Assembly: GCF_001553685.1 (NCBI RefSeq)
Contig: NZ_CP014264.1
Coordinates: 1,372,001-1,436,000 of the forward strand
Direction of reading: 5' to 3'
DNA length: 64,000 nucleotides
Source: Streptococcus sp. oral taxon 431
Lineage (GTDB): Bacteria; Bacillota; Bacilli; Lactobacillales; Streptococcaceae
Below the pieces are notes generated by a model. The model was not told where the DNA came from, did not search any database, and worked only from the letters and a program-made list of their open reading frames with translations. Below, in pieces: positions 38,887-50,613 of the stretch; position 1 is the stretch's first letter, and every line of letters begins with the position of its first letter. The position numbers and the translations under genes are program-made.

Positions 38887-39444
38887 TTAGACTTCCAAGA
38901 TTTCTTTTTCTTTGTTGGCAGTCATTTCGTCGATGTGTTTAACAGCATCGTCTGTTGCTTTTTGAATATCTTTTTCAAGAGTCTTCAATTCGTCTTCAGT
39001 GATTTCTTTTGCTTTTTCTTGTTTCTTAGCCTCGTCCATAGCATCACGACGGATATTACGGATAGCAACTTTAGCATTTTCACCGACTTTTTTCACTTCT
39101 TTAGCAAGGTCGCGACGAGTTTCTTCTGTGAGAGCTGGGATTACCAAGCGAATAACAGAGCCATCGTTAGCTGGTGTAATACCTAGGTCTGAAGCATTCA
39201 AAGCACGTTCGATATCTTTCAAAGATGATTTGTCAAATGGTGTTACCAACAAAACACGCGCTTCTGGGATTGTGATAGAAGCAATTTGGTTAAGTGGTGT
39301 TTCAACACCATAGTACTCAACGTGGATGCGGTCAAGCAAGCTAGCATTAGCACGGCCAGCACGAATACTTCCAAACTCACGAGCAAGTGAGTGGTGAGAT
39401 TGGGTCATTCTCTCTTTTGCTTTTTCTACGATTGCGTTTGCCAT
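38887..39444 (-). CDS. frr: Ribosome recycling factor
   Basis: This 185-residue factor splits post-termination ribosomes with EF-G. The L-shaped fold is seen in the long helices ([66 protein letters not shown]) and in [21 protein letters not shown]. It follows pyrH by nine bases, the usual pairing. Confidence 0.97.
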   Translation of the reverse strand: MANAIVEKAKERMTQSHHSLAREFGSIRAGRANASLLDRIHVEYYGVETPLNQIASITIPEARVLLVTPFDKSSLKDIERALNASDLGITPANDGSVIRLVIPALTEETRRDLAKEVKKVGENAKVAIRNIRRDAMDEAKKQEKAKEITEDELKTLEKDIQKATDDAVKHIDEMTANKEKEILEV

Positions 39445-39453
39445 AATCTTTTC

Positions 39454-40188
39454 TTATTCCTTTTCTTCGATATTATTTGAAACTGTAGTTCCGATATTTT
39501 CACCAAATACAACACGTTTAATATTTCCTGGTTGGTTCATGTTGAAAACTACCAAGTCAATATCATTGTCCATTGAAAGTGTTGAAGCTGTTGAGTCCAT
39601 GATACGGAGACCTTTATTGATCACGTCACGGTGAGTCAACTCTTCAAATTTAACAGCTGTCTTATCTTTTTTAGGATCAGCATTGTAGACACCATCAACC
39701 CCATTCTTAGCCATCAAGATAGCGTCCGCTTCAATCTCAGCTGCACGAAGAGCCGCTGTTGTATCTGTTGAGAAGTATGGTGAACCAATTCCCGCACCAA
39801 AGATAACTATGCGTCCTTTTTCAAGATGACGAAGAGCACGACCACGAACGTAAGGTTCTGCTACTTGTTGCATAGCAATGGCTGTTTGAACACGTGTATC
39901 CACACCAACTTGTTGCAATGAATCTGCCATTACAAGAGCATTCATAACGGTTCCAAGCATTCCTGTATAATCTGCTTGTACACGATCCATTCCAGCTTCT
40001 GCAGCAGGTTCTCCACGCCAGAGATTTCCTCCACCAATAACGAGGGCAATCTCAATACCTAAGTTATGTACTTCTTGAATTTCTTGAGCCATTGCTTGAA
40101 CTGTTTTGATGTCAATTCCGACACCACGTTCGCCAGCAAGGGCCTCACCTGATAACTTAATCAAAATACGTTTATATTTGGGTTCCAC
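39454..40188 (-). CDS. pyrH: UMP kinase
   Basis: This 244-residue amino-acid-kinase-fold enzyme phosphorylates UMP. Motifs are [26 protein letters not shown], the allosteric [22 protein letters not shown] and [13 protein letters not shown]. The first possible start is nine codons upstream, but GTG at 40188 follows AAGGAG by nine bases and fits family length, so GTG is chosen. It is co-transcribed with frr. Confidence 0.96.
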   Translation of the reverse strand: MEPKYKRILIKLSGEALAGERGVGIDIKTVQAMAQEIQEVHNLGIEIALVIGGGNLWRGEPAAEAGMDRVQADYTGMLGTVMNALVMADSLQQVGVDTRVQTAIAMQQVAEPYVRGRALRHLEKGRIVIFGAGIGSPYFSTDTTAALRAAEIEADAILMAKNGVDGVYNADPKKDKTAVKFEELTHRDVINKGLRIMDSTASTLSMDNDIDLVVFNMNQPGNIKRVVFGENIGTTVSNNIEEKE

Positions 40189-40218
40189 CTGACTTCGCTC
40201 CTTTATTTTATTCAAACT

Positions 40219-40227
40219 ATTCTATCA
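40219..40227 (-). promoter_or_regulatory. Promoter of pyrH-frr
   Basis: The minus strand reads TGATAGAAT, an extended -10, about 30 bases upstream of the pyrH start. Confidence 0.5.
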
Positions 40228-40274
40228 CATTTTTTGAGAATTTTATAGTCTCATGAGTTATTCTTTTGAAAATT

Positions 40275-41609
40275 TTAAACGGATAAAAAGTTTTCCAAAT
40301 CAGCCAAGGCACGCTCTGCAATTTTTTCATAACGAGCCTTCTTATCACGAATGCGGTCGCCTTCCAATTCCTTGATAATTCCGAAATTGACGTTCATTGG
40401 TTGGAAGTGTTTACTATCAGCATGGGTGATGTAATGAGCTAGACTTCCAATTGCTGTTGTCTCTGGGAAAATAGCAGGACTTTCTCCCTTGAAAATACGA
40501 GCTGCGTTAATACCAGCTACTAGACCTGATGCCGCTGACTCAACATAGCCTTCCACACCCGTCATCTGACCAGCGAAGAATAGATTTGGCTGTTTCTTAG
40601 AACGGTATGTCTGCTCAAGAAGATTTGGTGAATCCATGTAAGAATTGCGGTGCATGACTCCATAACGGACAAACTCTGCATTTTCAAGACCTGGAATCAT
40701 TTGGAAGACACGCTTTTGTTCTCCCCATTTAAGGTGAGTTTGGAAACCAACGATGTTATAAAGACTACCTGCAGCATTGTCCTGACGAAGCTGAACGACC
40801 GCATAAGGAGTTTTAAAGTCTCCATCACGAGGACCTGTGTAATCGTCTGGATACTCCAAACCAACTGGTTTCATAGGACCATAGAGCATGGTTTTGATAC
40901 CCCGTTTAGCCATGACTTCGATTGGCATGCATCCTTCAAAATATTTTTCTTTTTCGAAAGAATTCAACGGAGCTTCTTCTGCATTGACCAAGGCTTCATG
41001 GAAATCCATAAACTCTTGCTTGGTCATAGGAGCATTGAGATAGGCTGCTTCTCCCTTATCATAACGAGATTTGAGATAAACCTTATTCATATTAATCGTA
41101 TTAACATCCACAATAGGCGCTGCAGCATCGTAGAAATAAAAACCGTCACCACCATTAAGAGCATGAATTTTCTCAGCAAGTGCATCGCTAGTCAAGGGAC
41201 CAGTCGCCACAACTGTAATAACATCCGTTGGCAATTCTGTAATTTCGTCACGAACGACCTCAATCAAGGGATGGTTGGCAATCTTTTCAGTAACCATTTG
41301 AGAAAAACCGTCACGGTCCACCGCGAGAGCACCACCTGCAGGAACACGGGTTGCTTCAGCAGATTCCAAGATAAGAGAACCTAGGCGACGCATTTCTTCT
41401 TTGAGGAGGCCGACAGCATTTGTAAGAGCATCCCCACGCAAGGAATTAGAACACACTAATTCTGCAAAATTGTCAGTTTTGTGTTGTGGTGTTGACTTGA
41501 CACCACGCATTTCATAAAGTTTAACTGGAATACCACGCTCTGCGATTTGGTAGGCTGCTTCAGAACCCGCCAATCCCGCACCGATAACATTGATATAAGA
41601 TTGAGACAC
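40275..41609 (-). CDS. trmFO: Folate-dependent tRNA (uracil-54-C5)-methyltransferase TrmFO
   Basis: This 444-residue FAD enzyme makes ribothymidine 54 in tRNA using methylenetetrahydrofolate. The FAD fold [22 protein letters not shown] is at the N-terminus, the catalytic-Cys segment [18 protein letters not shown] follows, and [19 protein letters not shown] is near the C-terminus. It starts with GTG at 41609, ten bases after GAGG. A 105-nt folded sequence ends two bases upstream of that site. Confidence 0.96.
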   Translation of the reverse strand: MSQSYINVIGAGLAGSEAAYQIAERGIPVKLYEMRGVKSTPQHKTDNFAELVCSNSLRGDALTNAVGLLKEEMRRLGSLILESAEATRVPAGGALAVDRDGFSQMVTEKIANHPLIEVVRDEITELPTDVITVVATGPLTSDALAEKIHALNGGDGFYFYDAAAPIVDVNTINMNKVYLKSRYDKGEAAYLNAPMTKQEFMDFHEALVNAEEAPLNSFEKEKYFEGCMPIEVMAKRGIKTMLYGPMKPVGLEYPDDYTGPRDGDFKTPYAVVQLRQDNAAGSLYNIVGFQTHLKWGEQKRVFQMIPGLENAEFVRYGVMHRNSYMDSPNLLEQTYRSKKQPNLFFAGQMTGVEGYVESAASGLVAGINAARIFKGESPAIFPETTAIGSLAHYITHADSKHFQPMNVNFGIIKELEGDRIRDKKARYEKIAERALADLENFLSV

Positions 41610-41626
41610 GACACTAATACCTCTTT

Positions 41627-41731
41627 GGGAGTGTGAATTTCCTGAATCGGGTTAAAAAAGTTCAACGAACTTGCTTCGCTTTCGAATTTTTTGACTCAGG
41701 CTGAAAAAGTCCCCCGGACTTTTTCACTCCC
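41627..41731. repeat. 105-nt multi-stem palindromic element upstream of trmFO
   Basis: Its ends GGGAGTG (41627-41633) and CACTCCC (41725-41731) pair. Inside are CCTGA..GGTTAAAAAA with TTTTTTGACTCAGG, a small stem around AAGCGAAGC, and a perfect GAAAAAGTCC/GGACTTTTTC hairpin. The fold fills almost the whole gap between rsmI and trmFO and touches the trmFO ribosome site. It looks like a miniature mobile repeat or a cis-acting RNA; I do not recognise it as BOX or RUP. Confidence 0.7.
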
Positions 41732-41767
41732 ACAAATCTTTCTATTTTTTTCTTCTTCTAGTATAAC

Positions 41768-41794
41768 AAAAAAAGGGAAGAAGGCAAACTTCCC
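41768..41794 (-). terminator. Terminator after rsmI
   Basis: GGGAAG/CTTCCC followed by seven Ts on the minus strand lies just after the rsmI stop. Confidence 0.85.
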
Positions 41795-41797
41795 TGT

Positions 41798-42676
41798 CTA
41801 GTTGTTTTCTTGATTGTCTTCCCATTCGTGATAAGCAGCGTAGAGCTGGCTTTTGTTCCATTGGTAAATCTTTGCAACTTCCTTAATGGCCTGATTTTTC
41901 TTCATACCTTGATGAATGCGGTCCTGTATCTCAGAAAATAAATCCTCTTCATCCTTATCTTCTACTTCTTGACTAGCACCCTCCACAATGAGAAGGCATT
42001 CGCCTTTAAGAGGTGTTTCAGAAATACTTTCTAATAATTCAGTAATAGTTCCACGCTGATATTCTTCAAAGATTTTAGTCAATTCTCTGACCAAAACCAC
42101 CGAGCGATCACCGTAGACTTCTAGCATATTTTCTAGCGTATCCGCCACACGGTGAGGTGATTCATAGAAAATCTGGGTCTCTGGATAAGCTTTTTTCGCT
42201 TCGAAAAACTGCTTTTGCTGGCCCGATTTTCGTGGTAAGAAACCATAAAAAATGTGAGGTTGTGGTGCTAAGCCACTGGCAATCAAGGCAGAAATCCCTG
42301 CACTAGCTCCTGGAACTGTGACAACTGCGATATCTTCTTCAATGGCAGCCTTGACCAAATCATGCCCCGGGTCAGAAATACTAGGCATCCCTGCATCAGA
42401 TACTTGGGCAAGATTTTGACCTTGCTTCAACAAACCAATCAAATCAGGAATTTTTTCCTTGGCGTTATGTTCGTGAAAACTAATTTGCTTGGTTGAGATC
42501 TCAAAATGCTTGAGCAAAAGTCCAGTATTACGAGTATCTTCTGCCGCGATCCAGTCGACCTCTTTCAAGGTCTGAATGGCGCGAAAAGTCATATCATCTA
42601 GATTACCAATTGGCGTTGCGACTAGATAAAGCTTACCATAGGGAGTATGTCCCTTAAAACTCTTTTGAATCTGCAT
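41798..42676 (-). CDS. rsmI: 16S rRNA (cytidine-1402-2'-O)-methyltransferase
   Basis: This 292-residue SAM enzyme methylates the 2'-hydroxyl of C1402 in 16S rRNA. The family start GKLYLVATPIGNLDDMTFRAIQTLKEVDWIAAEDTRNTG and the SAM loops SDAGMPSISDPG and VPGASAGISALIASG are intact. It begins two bases after yabA, a conserved neighbour pair. Confidence 0.96.
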   Translation of the reverse strand: MQIQKSFKGHTPYGKLYLVATPIGNLDDMTFRAIQTLKEVDWIAAEDTRNTGLLLKHFEISTKQISFHEHNAKEKIPDLIGLLKQGQNLAQVSDAGMPSISDPGHDLVKAAIEEDIAVVTVPGASAGISALIASGLAPQPHIFYGFLPRKSGQQKQFFEAKKAYPETQIFYESPHRVADTLENMLEVYGDRSVVLVRELTKIFEEYQRGTITELLESISETPLKGECLLIVEGASQEVEDKDEEDLFSEIQDRIHQGMKKNQAIKEVAKIYQWNKSQLYAAYHEWEDNQENN

Positions 42677-42678
42677 AC

Positions 42679-42996
42679 TTACTCCCTAAATAACAATTCA
42701 TCACAAAACATGCATTCCGCATCTTGCTCTCGACGTTGACCATAAAAGTCACGGCAAACATGAAAACCGTCCTCATAAATGCGACGGACATTTTCCCTTA
42801 CATGTTTCGTTTTGGCTGGAGCTGTCTCCTCAACCTCTCCCAAACGTTCTCTCAGTTTATCATTTTCTAAACGAAGAGCTGTATTTTCCTCTACCAGACT
42901 CTTGAGATTTTTTTTGATGGCTTCGACGTCTGCCAAGGTTACCAACAATTGCTGTGAAAAGTCATCTAAAGCATCAAATAATTCTTTTTTATTCAT
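42679..42996 (-). CDS. yabA: Replication initiation control protein YabA
   Basis: This 105-residue protein binds DnaA and the sliding clamp to limit initiation. An N-terminal coiled coil (residues 1-60) forms tetramers, and the C-terminal zinc site is [27 protein letters not shown]. It lies in the order tmk-holB-yabA-rsmI seen across low-GC Gram-positives, with a 24-base gap after holB. Confidence 0.95.
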   Translation of the reverse strand: MNKKELFDALDDFSQQLLVTLADVEAIKKNLKSLVEENTALRLENDKLRERLGEVEETAPAKTKHVRENVRRIYEDGFHVCRDFYGQRREQDAECMFCDELLFRE

Positions 42997-43020
42997 TACA
43001 GCCCTTTCTATAATCTATCT

Positions 43021-43917
43021 TTACTTTAAATTTTTTTGTAAAACCAGGTATTCCAAAGCGTTTTGAAAGCTAACATTGGCCCGCCACATTTTTCGAGTTT
43101 GGACGAGATTTTGCAAGATGTTCCGCGCAGAAACATTGAGAACCTCCTGACCAGCTAATACCTCTAAAATTCTGAGCACTTGATCTTGCTTTTCTTTATC
43201 ATCAGCCAAACTCGTTAGTTTCGCAACCTGCAAATAGGATTCTTTTTTATGGGCTAAAAGCCAAGAAAAGAGGCGTTCACTTTCATCTACTAGTGTCCAA
43301 AATCCTGCTTGATGCACTAGCTTATCAGCCTCTGCCTGTGATTGACTAAACTGAGCCAATAGCTTAGCTTTATTTTTTACTAAACCAGCCTCTTCAAGCT
43401 GTGACATTAAAGTAGAGACTTGCTTCTTAAATTGGAAAATCTGTGTTCGACTTCGAATCGTTGGTAACATCTGTTCTTCATCATCGGTCAAAAAGAAAAT
43501 ATAAATCTCACTTTGTGGCTCTTCAATAACCTTCAAGAGTGAATTTGCAGCATTCACATGCATTTTTTCAGCTTGCTCGATAATAAAGACCTGACGTTGA
43601 TTTTCAATACCAGACTGGGAAAATTGACCAACTAATTCTCGAATACGTTCCGTCTTAATAACTTGATTCAGAGGTTTAATTATGGTCACATCAGGAAACT
43701 CTTCCTGCTCAATCAATTTACAATTCCGACATTTTTCACAAGGAAAAATACCAGTTTTCTCACTACAAAAGAGACTTTTAGACAAAAAAAGGGCCATCTC
43801 TAAACTTCCAAAATTACCTGAAAAGAGATAAGCGTGATTGAGTTGCCCTTGCTCTAAGATATGAACAAACCGTTCAAATTGTAGAGGCTGACAAGCTCTT
43901 AATTGCTCTTGCTTCAT
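43021..43917 (-). CDS. holB: DNA polymerase III delta-prime subunit
   Basis: This 298-residue clamp-loader subunit is an AAA+ protein with a degenerate P-loop ([11 protein letters not shown]). A zinc site CEKCRNC and the sensor segments [27 protein letters not shown] and [14 protein letters not shown] follow. The start overlaps tmk by the four bases ATGA. It is shorter than the Gram-negative form but normal for streptococci. Confidence 0.94.
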   Translation of the reverse strand: MKQEQLRACQPLQFERFVHILEQGQLNHAYLFSGNFGSLEMALFLSKSLFCSEKTGIFPCEKCRNCKLIEQEEFPDVTIIKPLNQVIKTERIRELVGQFSQSGIENQRQVFIIEQAEKMHVNAANSLLKVIEEPQSEIYIFFLTDDEEQMLPTIRSRTQIFQFKKQVSTLMSQLEEAGLVKNKAKLLAQFSQSQAEADKLVHQAGFWTLVDESERLFSWLLAHKKESYLQVAKLTSLADDKEKQDQVLRILEVLAGQEVLNVSARNILQNLVQTRKMWRANVSFQNALEYLVLQKNLK

Positions 43918-44552
43918 CTCCTTAATCCCATCCTGTCAAAAAGTAGCTGCTGCGTATTTTCAATCACTTGATCAAGTGGTAGGCTAGCATCGATTTTTTC
44001 GATGCGATTTCCTTCTCTTTCAATAAGAGAAAGGTAACCTTGACGAACTTTTCGGTGTAGATCCAGACCTTCCATGTCCAAACGATTGACTTCCCGATCA
44101 CTATTGGCAGCAATACGTGCCAGTCCCTCTTCCACCTCAATATCAAAATAAAGAGTTAGATCAGGTTTCAGTCCATCTGTTGCAAACTGATTAAGCCAAT
44201 CAATAGCATCGATATCTAAACCACGCCCAAAGCCCTGATAAGCAACAGAACTATCGATAAAGCGATCCATGATAACCAGTTTTCCAGCTGTAAGTGCTGG
44301 TAAGACCTTTTCCACCAAGTGTTGTCGACGACTAGCAATATAGAGGAGAAGCTCAGTCTTAGGATCCATTTCAGTATGACTAGGATCTAGGATAACTTCG
44401 CGAATTTTTTCTCCAATTAAGACCCCACCTGGTTCGCGCGTTGTTAAAACTTCTACTCCCCTATTCTCTAATACAGGGATTAGAGCTTCAAGAACGCTTG
44501 TTTTTCCTGCTCCCTCTGGTCCCTCAAGAGAGACTAAAAATCCTTTTGACAT
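43914..44552 (-). CDS. tmk: Thymidylate kinase
   Basis: This 212-residue kinase makes dTDP from dTMP. It shows the P-loop [17 protein letters not shown], the TREPGG base-binding loop, the [18 protein letters not shown] segment and a C-terminal lid. It heads the tmk-holB-yabA-rsmI run and overlaps holB by four bases. Confidence 0.97.
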   Translation of the reverse strand: MSKGFLVSLEGPEGAGKTSVLEALIPVLENRGVEVLTTREPGGVLIGEKIREVILDPSHTEMDPKTELLLYIASRRQHLVEKVLPALTAGKLVIMDRFIDSSVAYQGFGRGLDIDAIDWLNQFATDGLKPDLTLYFDIEVEEGLARIAANSDREVNRLDMEGLDLHRKVRQGYLSLIEREGNRIEKIDASLPLDQVIENTQQLLFDRMGLRR

Positions 44553-44639
44553 GTCTAACTCATTTCTATTTTTCTCTCTTCTATTCTATCAAAAAAATGG
44601 GGATTTGTGAAAAGCTTTTTTCATTTTCTACTTTGTAAG

Positions 44640-44672
44640 AAAAAAAGAGAGTGAGTTTTAATGCTCACCTCT
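44640..44672 (-). terminator. Terminator of pro operon
   Basis: On the minus strand a stem GAGGTGAG/CTCACTCTC (one bulge) is followed by seven Ts. It overlaps the proC stop. Confidence 0.75.
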
Positions 44673-45469
44673 TATTTGCCTAATTCTTGAGTTTTTTTGT
44701 AGGCTTGATTGACAGCATCCATAACGGTTCCTCTAAAAGCATGCTCTTCTAGACTTGCTACACCAGCAATGGTCGAACCACCTGGGCTACAAACTTGGTC
44801 TTTCAAGACTCCAGGATGTTGTTGACTTTCTAGGACCATTTGACCTGCACCAACTACTGTTTGAGCCGCCATTTTCAGAGCCATTTCTCGTGGCAATCCT
44901 GTTTGAACTCCTGCATCTGCCAAAGCTTCGATAAATAGATAGACAAAGGCAGGACCACAACCTGCAAGCCCTGTTGCCGCATCTATTAAAGCATCGCTTA
45001 ATTCAACTAACTGACCAGCCTTGACTAACAGTTGACAAAAAAGTTCATTGTCTTCTGGATGACAATTTGCAGACAAGGCATAACTAATCACTCCTTGCCC
45101 AATAGCAACAGGTGTATTAGGCATGATGCGAATAATCCTATGGTGACTTGGAAGAAGACTAGCGAGTTTTTCCAAGGTCAAACCAGCTGCCATGGAAATC
45201 AAAAGAAGACTTTCTCGTTTCTCAAGGATTGACTGATATTGAGTAAGCAGTTCTGAGAACTGTGCTGGCTTTACTCCTAGAAAAATCACATCTGCTTCTG
45301 CAAAGATTTCGTCATTGATAGAAGCCAGACCACCATAATTGGCAATAAAAGCATCCACCTTAGCTTGACTACGATTTGCAAGGAGAATCTGATAATTAAT
45401 CTTTGCCTGCAAGACAGCCTTAGCCAAGCTGGAACCCATATTTCCCAAACCGATAAATCCAATCTTCAT
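44672..45469 (-). CDS. proC: Pyrroline-5-carboxylate reductase
   Basis: This 265-residue enzyme makes proline from pyrroline-5-carboxylate with NAD(P)H. It shows the dinucleotide fold KIGFIGLGNMGSSLAKAVL, the motif IRIMPNTPVAIGQG and the signature PGGSTIAGVASLEEHAFRGTVMDAV. It is last in proB-proA-proC, three bases after proA. Confidence 0.97.
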   Translation of the reverse strand: MKIGFIGLGNMGSSLAKAVLQAKINYQILLANRSQAKVDAFIANYGGLASINDEIFAEADVIFLGVKPAQFSELLTQYQSILEKRESLLLISMAAGLTLEKLASLLPSHHRIIRIMPNTPVAIGQGVISYALSANCHPEDNELFCQLLVKAGQLVELSDALIDAATGLAGCGPAFVYLFIEALADAGVQTGLPREMALKMAAQTVVGAGQMVLESQQHPGVLKDQVCSPGGSTIAGVASLEEHAFRGTVMDAVNQAYKKTQELGK

Positions 45470-45472
45470 CTC

Positions 45473-46735
45473 TTACTCCCTTATCTGTCCGTCACCAGTA
45501 ACCACATATTTGTAGCTGGTCAATTCCTTCAAGCCCATTGGACCACGAGCATGCAATTTTTGAGTAGAAATCCCCATTTCACAACCTAGACCAAATTGGC
45601 CACCATCTGTAAAACGAGTCGAAGCATTGACATAAACCGCTGCCGAGTCTACTTGATCTGTAAAGTAAGCTATAGCATCAGCATTTTCAGTCACAATCGC
45701 ATCCGAATGATGGGTGCTATGGACTTCTATATGCTCTACAGCTTCCTCAAGACTAGAAACTACTTTTACAGCTAGGACATAGTCTAAAAACTCAGTGTCA
45801 AAATCTTGTGGCTCCGCTGCTATCCCAGAAATAAATTGACTAGCTTTCTCATCTAGACGCAATTGAATCGGTTCCAGTCCAGCTTCTTTTCGATCGGCAA
45901 CCAGAACTTGCTCCAAGCGAGGAAGGAAGCTTGCCGCCTTGTCTTGATGAACAAGCAGCACTTCCATGGCATTGCAGACTGAAGGACGACTAGTTTTAGC
46001 GTTATTGATAATAGACAGTGCCTTGTCTTCATCCGCATCTTTGTCAACGTAGACATGAACAATCCCTGTACCTGTTTCGATAACTGGCACAATTGCATTC
46101 TCAACGACAGCATTAATTAACCCGGCACCTCCGCGAGGAATAAGAAGATCTAGATAACCCTTAGCCTTCATCATGGCATAACTACTTTCACGGCTAGTAT
46201 CTTCTACTAATTGAATGACATCTGGATGAATAGTCGTTGTCTCCAAGCCCTTCTTCAAGGCTGTGACAATGGCATGAGCTGTTTGGTAGGCATCCTTACC
46301 GCTCCGAAGAACAACCGCATTTCCACTCTTGAGAGCAAGGGCAGCTGCATCAGACGTCACATTTGGACGACTTTCATAGATAATGCCAATAACACCCATA
46401 GCCACACGCTTCTTAGTAATGACCAAACCATTTTCAAGCTGACTTCTTTCTAGGACTTCACCGATTGGATCTGGTAAAGCAACTACATCACGAATGCCTG
46501 TTGCCATAGCTTCTATACGCCCTGCATCCAAATAAAGACGATCCAGCATAACATCTGATATTTTACCCTTTGCTGCTTCCATATCAAGGACATTAGCTGC
46601 TAAAATCTCTTCAGTAGCTGCTAATAAGTGATCAGCCATGGCTAGCAAGGCTTGGTTTTTTACTGTTTCACTAGCTGTGTTAATCGACTTTTTAACAGCC
46701 TGTACCTGTTCAAATTGTTCTTGTGTACTTACCAT
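45473..46735 (-). CDS. proA: Glutamate-5-semialdehyde dehydrogenase
   Basis: This 420-residue enzyme reduces gamma-glutamyl phosphate. The catalytic Cys is in [17 protein letters not shown], and RKRRGGAGLI-like glycine segments ([18 protein letters not shown]) bind the cofactor. It follows proB after nine bases and is intact. Confidence 0.97.
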   Translation of the reverse strand: MVSTQEQFEQVQAVKKSINTASETVKNQALLAMADHLLAATEEILAANVLDMEAAKGKISDVMLDRLYLDAGRIEAMATGIRDVVALPDPIGEVLERSQLENGLVITKKRVAMGVIGIIYESRPNVTSDAAALALKSGNAVVLRSGKDAYQTAHAIVTALKKGLETTTIHPDVIQLVEDTSRESSYAMMKAKGYLDLLIPRGGAGLINAVVENAIVPVIETGTGIVHVYVDKDADEDKALSIINNAKTSRPSVCNAMEVLLVHQDKAASFLPRLEQVLVADRKEAGLEPIQLRLDEKASQFISGIAAEPQDFDTEFLDYVLAVKVVSSLEEAVEHIEVHSTHHSDAIVTENADAIAYFTDQVDSAAVYVNASTRFTDGGQFGLGCEMGISTQKLHARGPMGLKELTSYKYVVTGDGQIRE

Positions 46736-46744
46736 AGTTTACCT

Positions 46745-47854
46745 CTAAAATTCTGTAAAGAGTAGTTGGATTTCAGGAGTAATGGAAATCCAGTCATCAC
46801 GATGAATCAGGACACCCTTGGCTTTTTGAGAACGAAGGACATCTTTAAGCCCCGATGCACCTAGTTGCACTCTACCTTTTCCGAGTGATTTTCCAGTTTC
46901 CTTATCAAATACTGTTACAATATCACCATAAGAAAAATTGCTCTCAACATCTACAACCCCTGATAAAAGGAGACTCTTTCCATGTTGAGAGAGGGCTTCT
47001 GCCGCCCCTCTATCAACCCAAATAGCCCCCTGACTTTTGGCATAAAAAGCTAGCCATTGTTTCTGGGTACGGAGCCCCTTCTCCTGTGCAACAAAGTAAG
47101 AACCGTCCTTGGTCTTCTCTGCTGCCTCTATCATAGCATCAGCTTTCAAGGATGAACAAATATAAACAGGTACTCCTGACTCTGTCGCAATAGTCGCTGC
47201 CTTGATCTTAGTCAGCATACCTCCAGTTCCATTAGATGAACCTGCTCCGCCAGCCATATCGATAATTTCACGATTGATGGTCTCGATTCGCTCCAAGCGT
47301 TTAGCTCTTGGATCCGAGTTAGGATTACCAGTATAAAGACCATCTACATCTGTTAAGAGAACCAAAAGATCTGCCTGCACCATTGCTGCAACCTGGGCAC
47401 TAAGTGTATCATTATCTCCTACCTTAAGTTCGTCAATAACGACACTATCATTCTCATTGATGATAGGAATTGCACCACGATTTAGAAGGACAGATAAAGC
47501 TTGATGGGCATTTTTATAACGTCGCTTATCGACAAAATCATCCTGAGTTAGCAAGATTTGCGCTGAAACAATCTGTCTTAAGAGCAAATTTGTTGTATAT
47601 TCTTCCAGAAGCAATCCTTGACCAACCGCTGCTGAAGCTTGCTTATCCGCAATCTTTGTTGGTCGTTTTTTAAATCCTAAGGCTCCGAAACCTGCTGCAA
47701 CAGCCCCAGAAGACACCAAAATCAGCTCATGACCTGCTTCATGCAGCATTGCAAGCTGTTGTGTAATAGCTTTTACTTTACTGCGAGATAAACTTCCATC
47801 TTTATGTGTCAGGGATGAAGTCCCTACCTTAAATACGATACGCTTGTACTTCAT
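46745..47854 (-). CDS. proB: Glutamate 5-kinase
   Basis: This 369-residue enzyme phosphorylates glutamate, the first and feedback-controlled step of proline synthesis. The amino-acid-kinase domain ([56 protein letters not shown]) is followed by a PUA domain in the last 100 residues. The frame opens with TTG four codons upstream; GGAGAG before the ATG at 47854 decides the start. Confidence 0.97.
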   Translation of the reverse strand: MKYKRIVFKVGTSSLTHKDGSLSRSKVKAITQQLAMLHEAGHELILVSSGAVAAGFGALGFKKRPTKIADKQASAAVGQGLLLEEYTTNLLLRQIVSAQILLTQDDFVDKRRYKNAHQALSVLLNRGAIPIINENDSVVIDELKVGDNDTLSAQVAAMVQADLLVLLTDVDGLYTGNPNSDPRAKRLERIETINREIIDMAGGAGSSNGTGGMLTKIKAATIATESGVPVYICSSLKADAMIEAAEKTKDGSYFVAQEKGLRTQKQWLAFYAKSQGAIWVDRGAAEALSQHGKSLLLSGVVDVESNFSYGDIVTVFDKETGKSLGKGRVQLGASGLKDVLRSQKAKGVLIHRDDWISITPEIQLLFTEF

Positions 47855-47881
47855 ATTTCTCTCCAAATTTAATATTTAACC

Positions 47882-47910
47882 ATTTTACCATGATTTTATG
47901 AAATTGTAAA
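47882..47910 (-). promoter_or_regulatory. Promoter of proBAC
   Basis: TTTACA (47905-47910) and TAAAAT (47882-47887), with TG one base before the latter, are 17 bases apart on the minus strand. No T-box or other leader fits in the 30-base untranslated region. Confidence 0.65.
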
Positions 47911-47935
47911 AAAGGAACTCTCTCACTTTTGATCG

Positions 47936-47968
47936 AAAAAAAAGAACCTTGCATAGCAAGATTCTTTT
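47936..47968 (-). terminator. Terminator of tuf
   Basis: AAGAATCTTGC/GCAAGGTTCTT followed by eight Ts on the minus strand lies about 45 bases after the tuf stop. Confidence 0.9.
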
Positions 47969-48011
47969 AGTGTCTGACTTAAATAATTGTTCTTCTGGGA
48001 ACTAAATCGAA

Positions 48012-49208
<1,197 letters not shown>

Positions 49209-49279
49209 TTGAGTAAAAGCCTCCAATAAAATATATTTTATAGATAGACAGTAGGCAATACAGTCTAACTTTCCTTACT

Positions 49280-49307
49280 ATTTTATCAAATTTTAGCTAA
49301 ATTGCAA
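49280..49307 (-). promoter_or_regulatory. Promoter of tuf
   Basis: TTGCAA (49302-49307) and an extended -10 TGATAAAAT (core 49280-49285) are 16 bases apart on the minus strand. Confidence 0.65.
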
Positions 49308-49368
49308 GTGTTTTACAAAGTTTTTATTAATTATTCTTATTCTTACTATAAGTTGCAGATTTATTGAT

Positions 49369-49400
49369 AAAAAAAGAAACAGATGAATCCGTTTCTTTTT
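49369..49400 (-). terminator. Terminator of second AI-2E family gene
   Basis: AAAGAAACGGAT/ATCTGTTTCTTT followed by Ts on the minus strand lies after the stop at 49408. Confidence 0.8.
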
Positions 49401-49407
49401 AAAATCT

Positions 49408-50508
49408 TTATTTTTCTCCCACTTCTTGTACTTCTTTATGTTTTTCATAAAGTCGGACTAGGAATTTGGATATTTCTTTGAGAATTGAGTAGGTAGGAAC
49501 GGCAACGATCATACCTACGACACCATAGATATTACTTGACAACAATAATAGGACGAGAATTGTAATCGGATGAACTTTCATGACTCCACCAACAATACGA
49601 GGGTATAGGATATTCCCATCTACTTGTTGGATAATCAGCATATAGATAACTGCTATAATCATCTTTTGAGGATCCGTAAACAGATTTGAAATAATCATCG
49701 GAATTAGTCCAATACTCGGTCCAACATAAGGAATCAAATTTGCTAAACCTGAGAAAATAGCAAAAACTAATGCATATTTTAAGCCAATCACACTATAACC
49801 GATAAAAGCCAAACACCCGATAATGAACGCATCGATTGATACTCCACTTATGTAACGGGAAATAGTCTCATTCAAGTTTGTTATTAAACCAGATATATTG
49901 AGTTTGTCTCGCTTTAAAATAGTTCTTTCTAGCATCGGTAAGAATTTATGACCATCTAAAAGGAAATAAATCAAGAAAACCGGTGTCATAATGATAATTA
50001 AAACAGTGCTTACCAAAGCTGAAAGGACACTTCCCACACTATTTGTCACACTATTCAAGATATTCTGTAAAATATCGACATAAGAAAGATTTAATTGTTG
50101 GATTGTTTGTTGAATATCTAGCTCTTGGAAAGTAGGATATTTCGATAATTCTATCACTAAATCTTGGATTCGAGAATAGATATCTTGGCTAGAATTAATC
50201 AAGCTACTCAACTGATTAATTAAAATCGGCAAGAGATAGACGACAGCTATCACTATGGTTCCAAAGAGAACACAAAGTGTTAACAAAATACCAATGATTC
50301 GATTAATGCGACATTCCTTCTCTAAAAAAATGACGATTGGATTTGTTAAGTAGTATAGAAATCCACCTAGTAAAAAGGGAATCATGATTGTATTTACGAC
50401 ACTTACAAACGGTGTAATAATAGCACCCATTTCTCGCCATAAGTAGAAAATAAGGGTTATTAATAATATCTCAGTGGTCCAGAAGAATAATTTATTTCTC
50501 CGAAACAT
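49408..50508 (-). CDS. AI-2E family transporter (second copy)
   Basis: This 366-residue protein has seven to eight membrane spans and the same layout as the protein at 12937-14100: GGFLYYLTNPIVIFLEKE early, NLIPYVGPSIGLIPMI in the middle and HPITILVLLLLSSNIYGVVGMIVAVPTYSILKEI late. The substrate is not known. It stands alone with an extended -10 at 50530 and AGGAGG seven bases before the ATG. It is divergent from dacA, but a link to cell-wall synthesis is not shown. Confidence 0.88.
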   Translation of the reverse strand: MFRRNKLFFWTTEILLITLIFYLWREMGAIITPFVSVVNTIMIPFLLGGFLYYLTNPIVIFLEKECRINRIIGILLTLCVLFGTIVIAVVYLLPILINQLSSLINSSQDIYSRIQDLVIELSKYPTFQELDIQQTIQQLNLSYVDILQNILNSVTNSVGSVLSALVSTVLIIIMTPVFLIYFLLDGHKFLPMLERTILKRDKLNISGLITNLNETISRYISGVSIDAFIIGCLAFIGYSVIGLKYALVFAIFSGLANLIPYVGPSIGLIPMIISNLFTDPQKMIIAVIYMLIIQQVDGNILYPRIVGGVMKVHPITILVLLLLSSNIYGVVGMIVAVPTYSILKEISKFLVRLYEKHKEVQEVGEK

Positions 50509-50529
50509 ATGCCACCTCCTCTTTTTCCT

Positions 50530-50538
50530 ATTTTACCA
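50530..50538 (-). promoter_or_regulatory. Promoter of second AI-2E family gene
   Basis: The minus strand reads TGGTAAAAT, an extended -10, 22 bases before the ATG. Confidence 0.55.
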
Positions 50539-50595
50539 TATTTCGAAAAAGATTGATAACCTACATTATAAAAACAAGAATATTTTTTGTCTTTA

Positions 50596-50604
50596 TGATA
50601 GAAT
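50596..50604 (+). promoter_or_regulatory. Promoter of dacA
   Basis: The extended -10 TGATAGAAT lies nine bases before the dacA ATG, which would give an almost leaderless transcript. The ribosome site (AAAG) is weak. Confidence 0.5.
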
Positions 50605-50613
50605 AAAGTTACT

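Noticed and set aside
40650-41384. Long open frame of 244 codons on the plus strand
   Set aside because: It lies wholly antisense inside trmFO, has no ribosome site and no protein-like composition; it is a shadow of the real gene.
47855-47935. T-box or other leader in front of the proline operon
   Set aside because: Promoter -10 and start codon are only about 30 bases apart, leaving no room for a structured leader.
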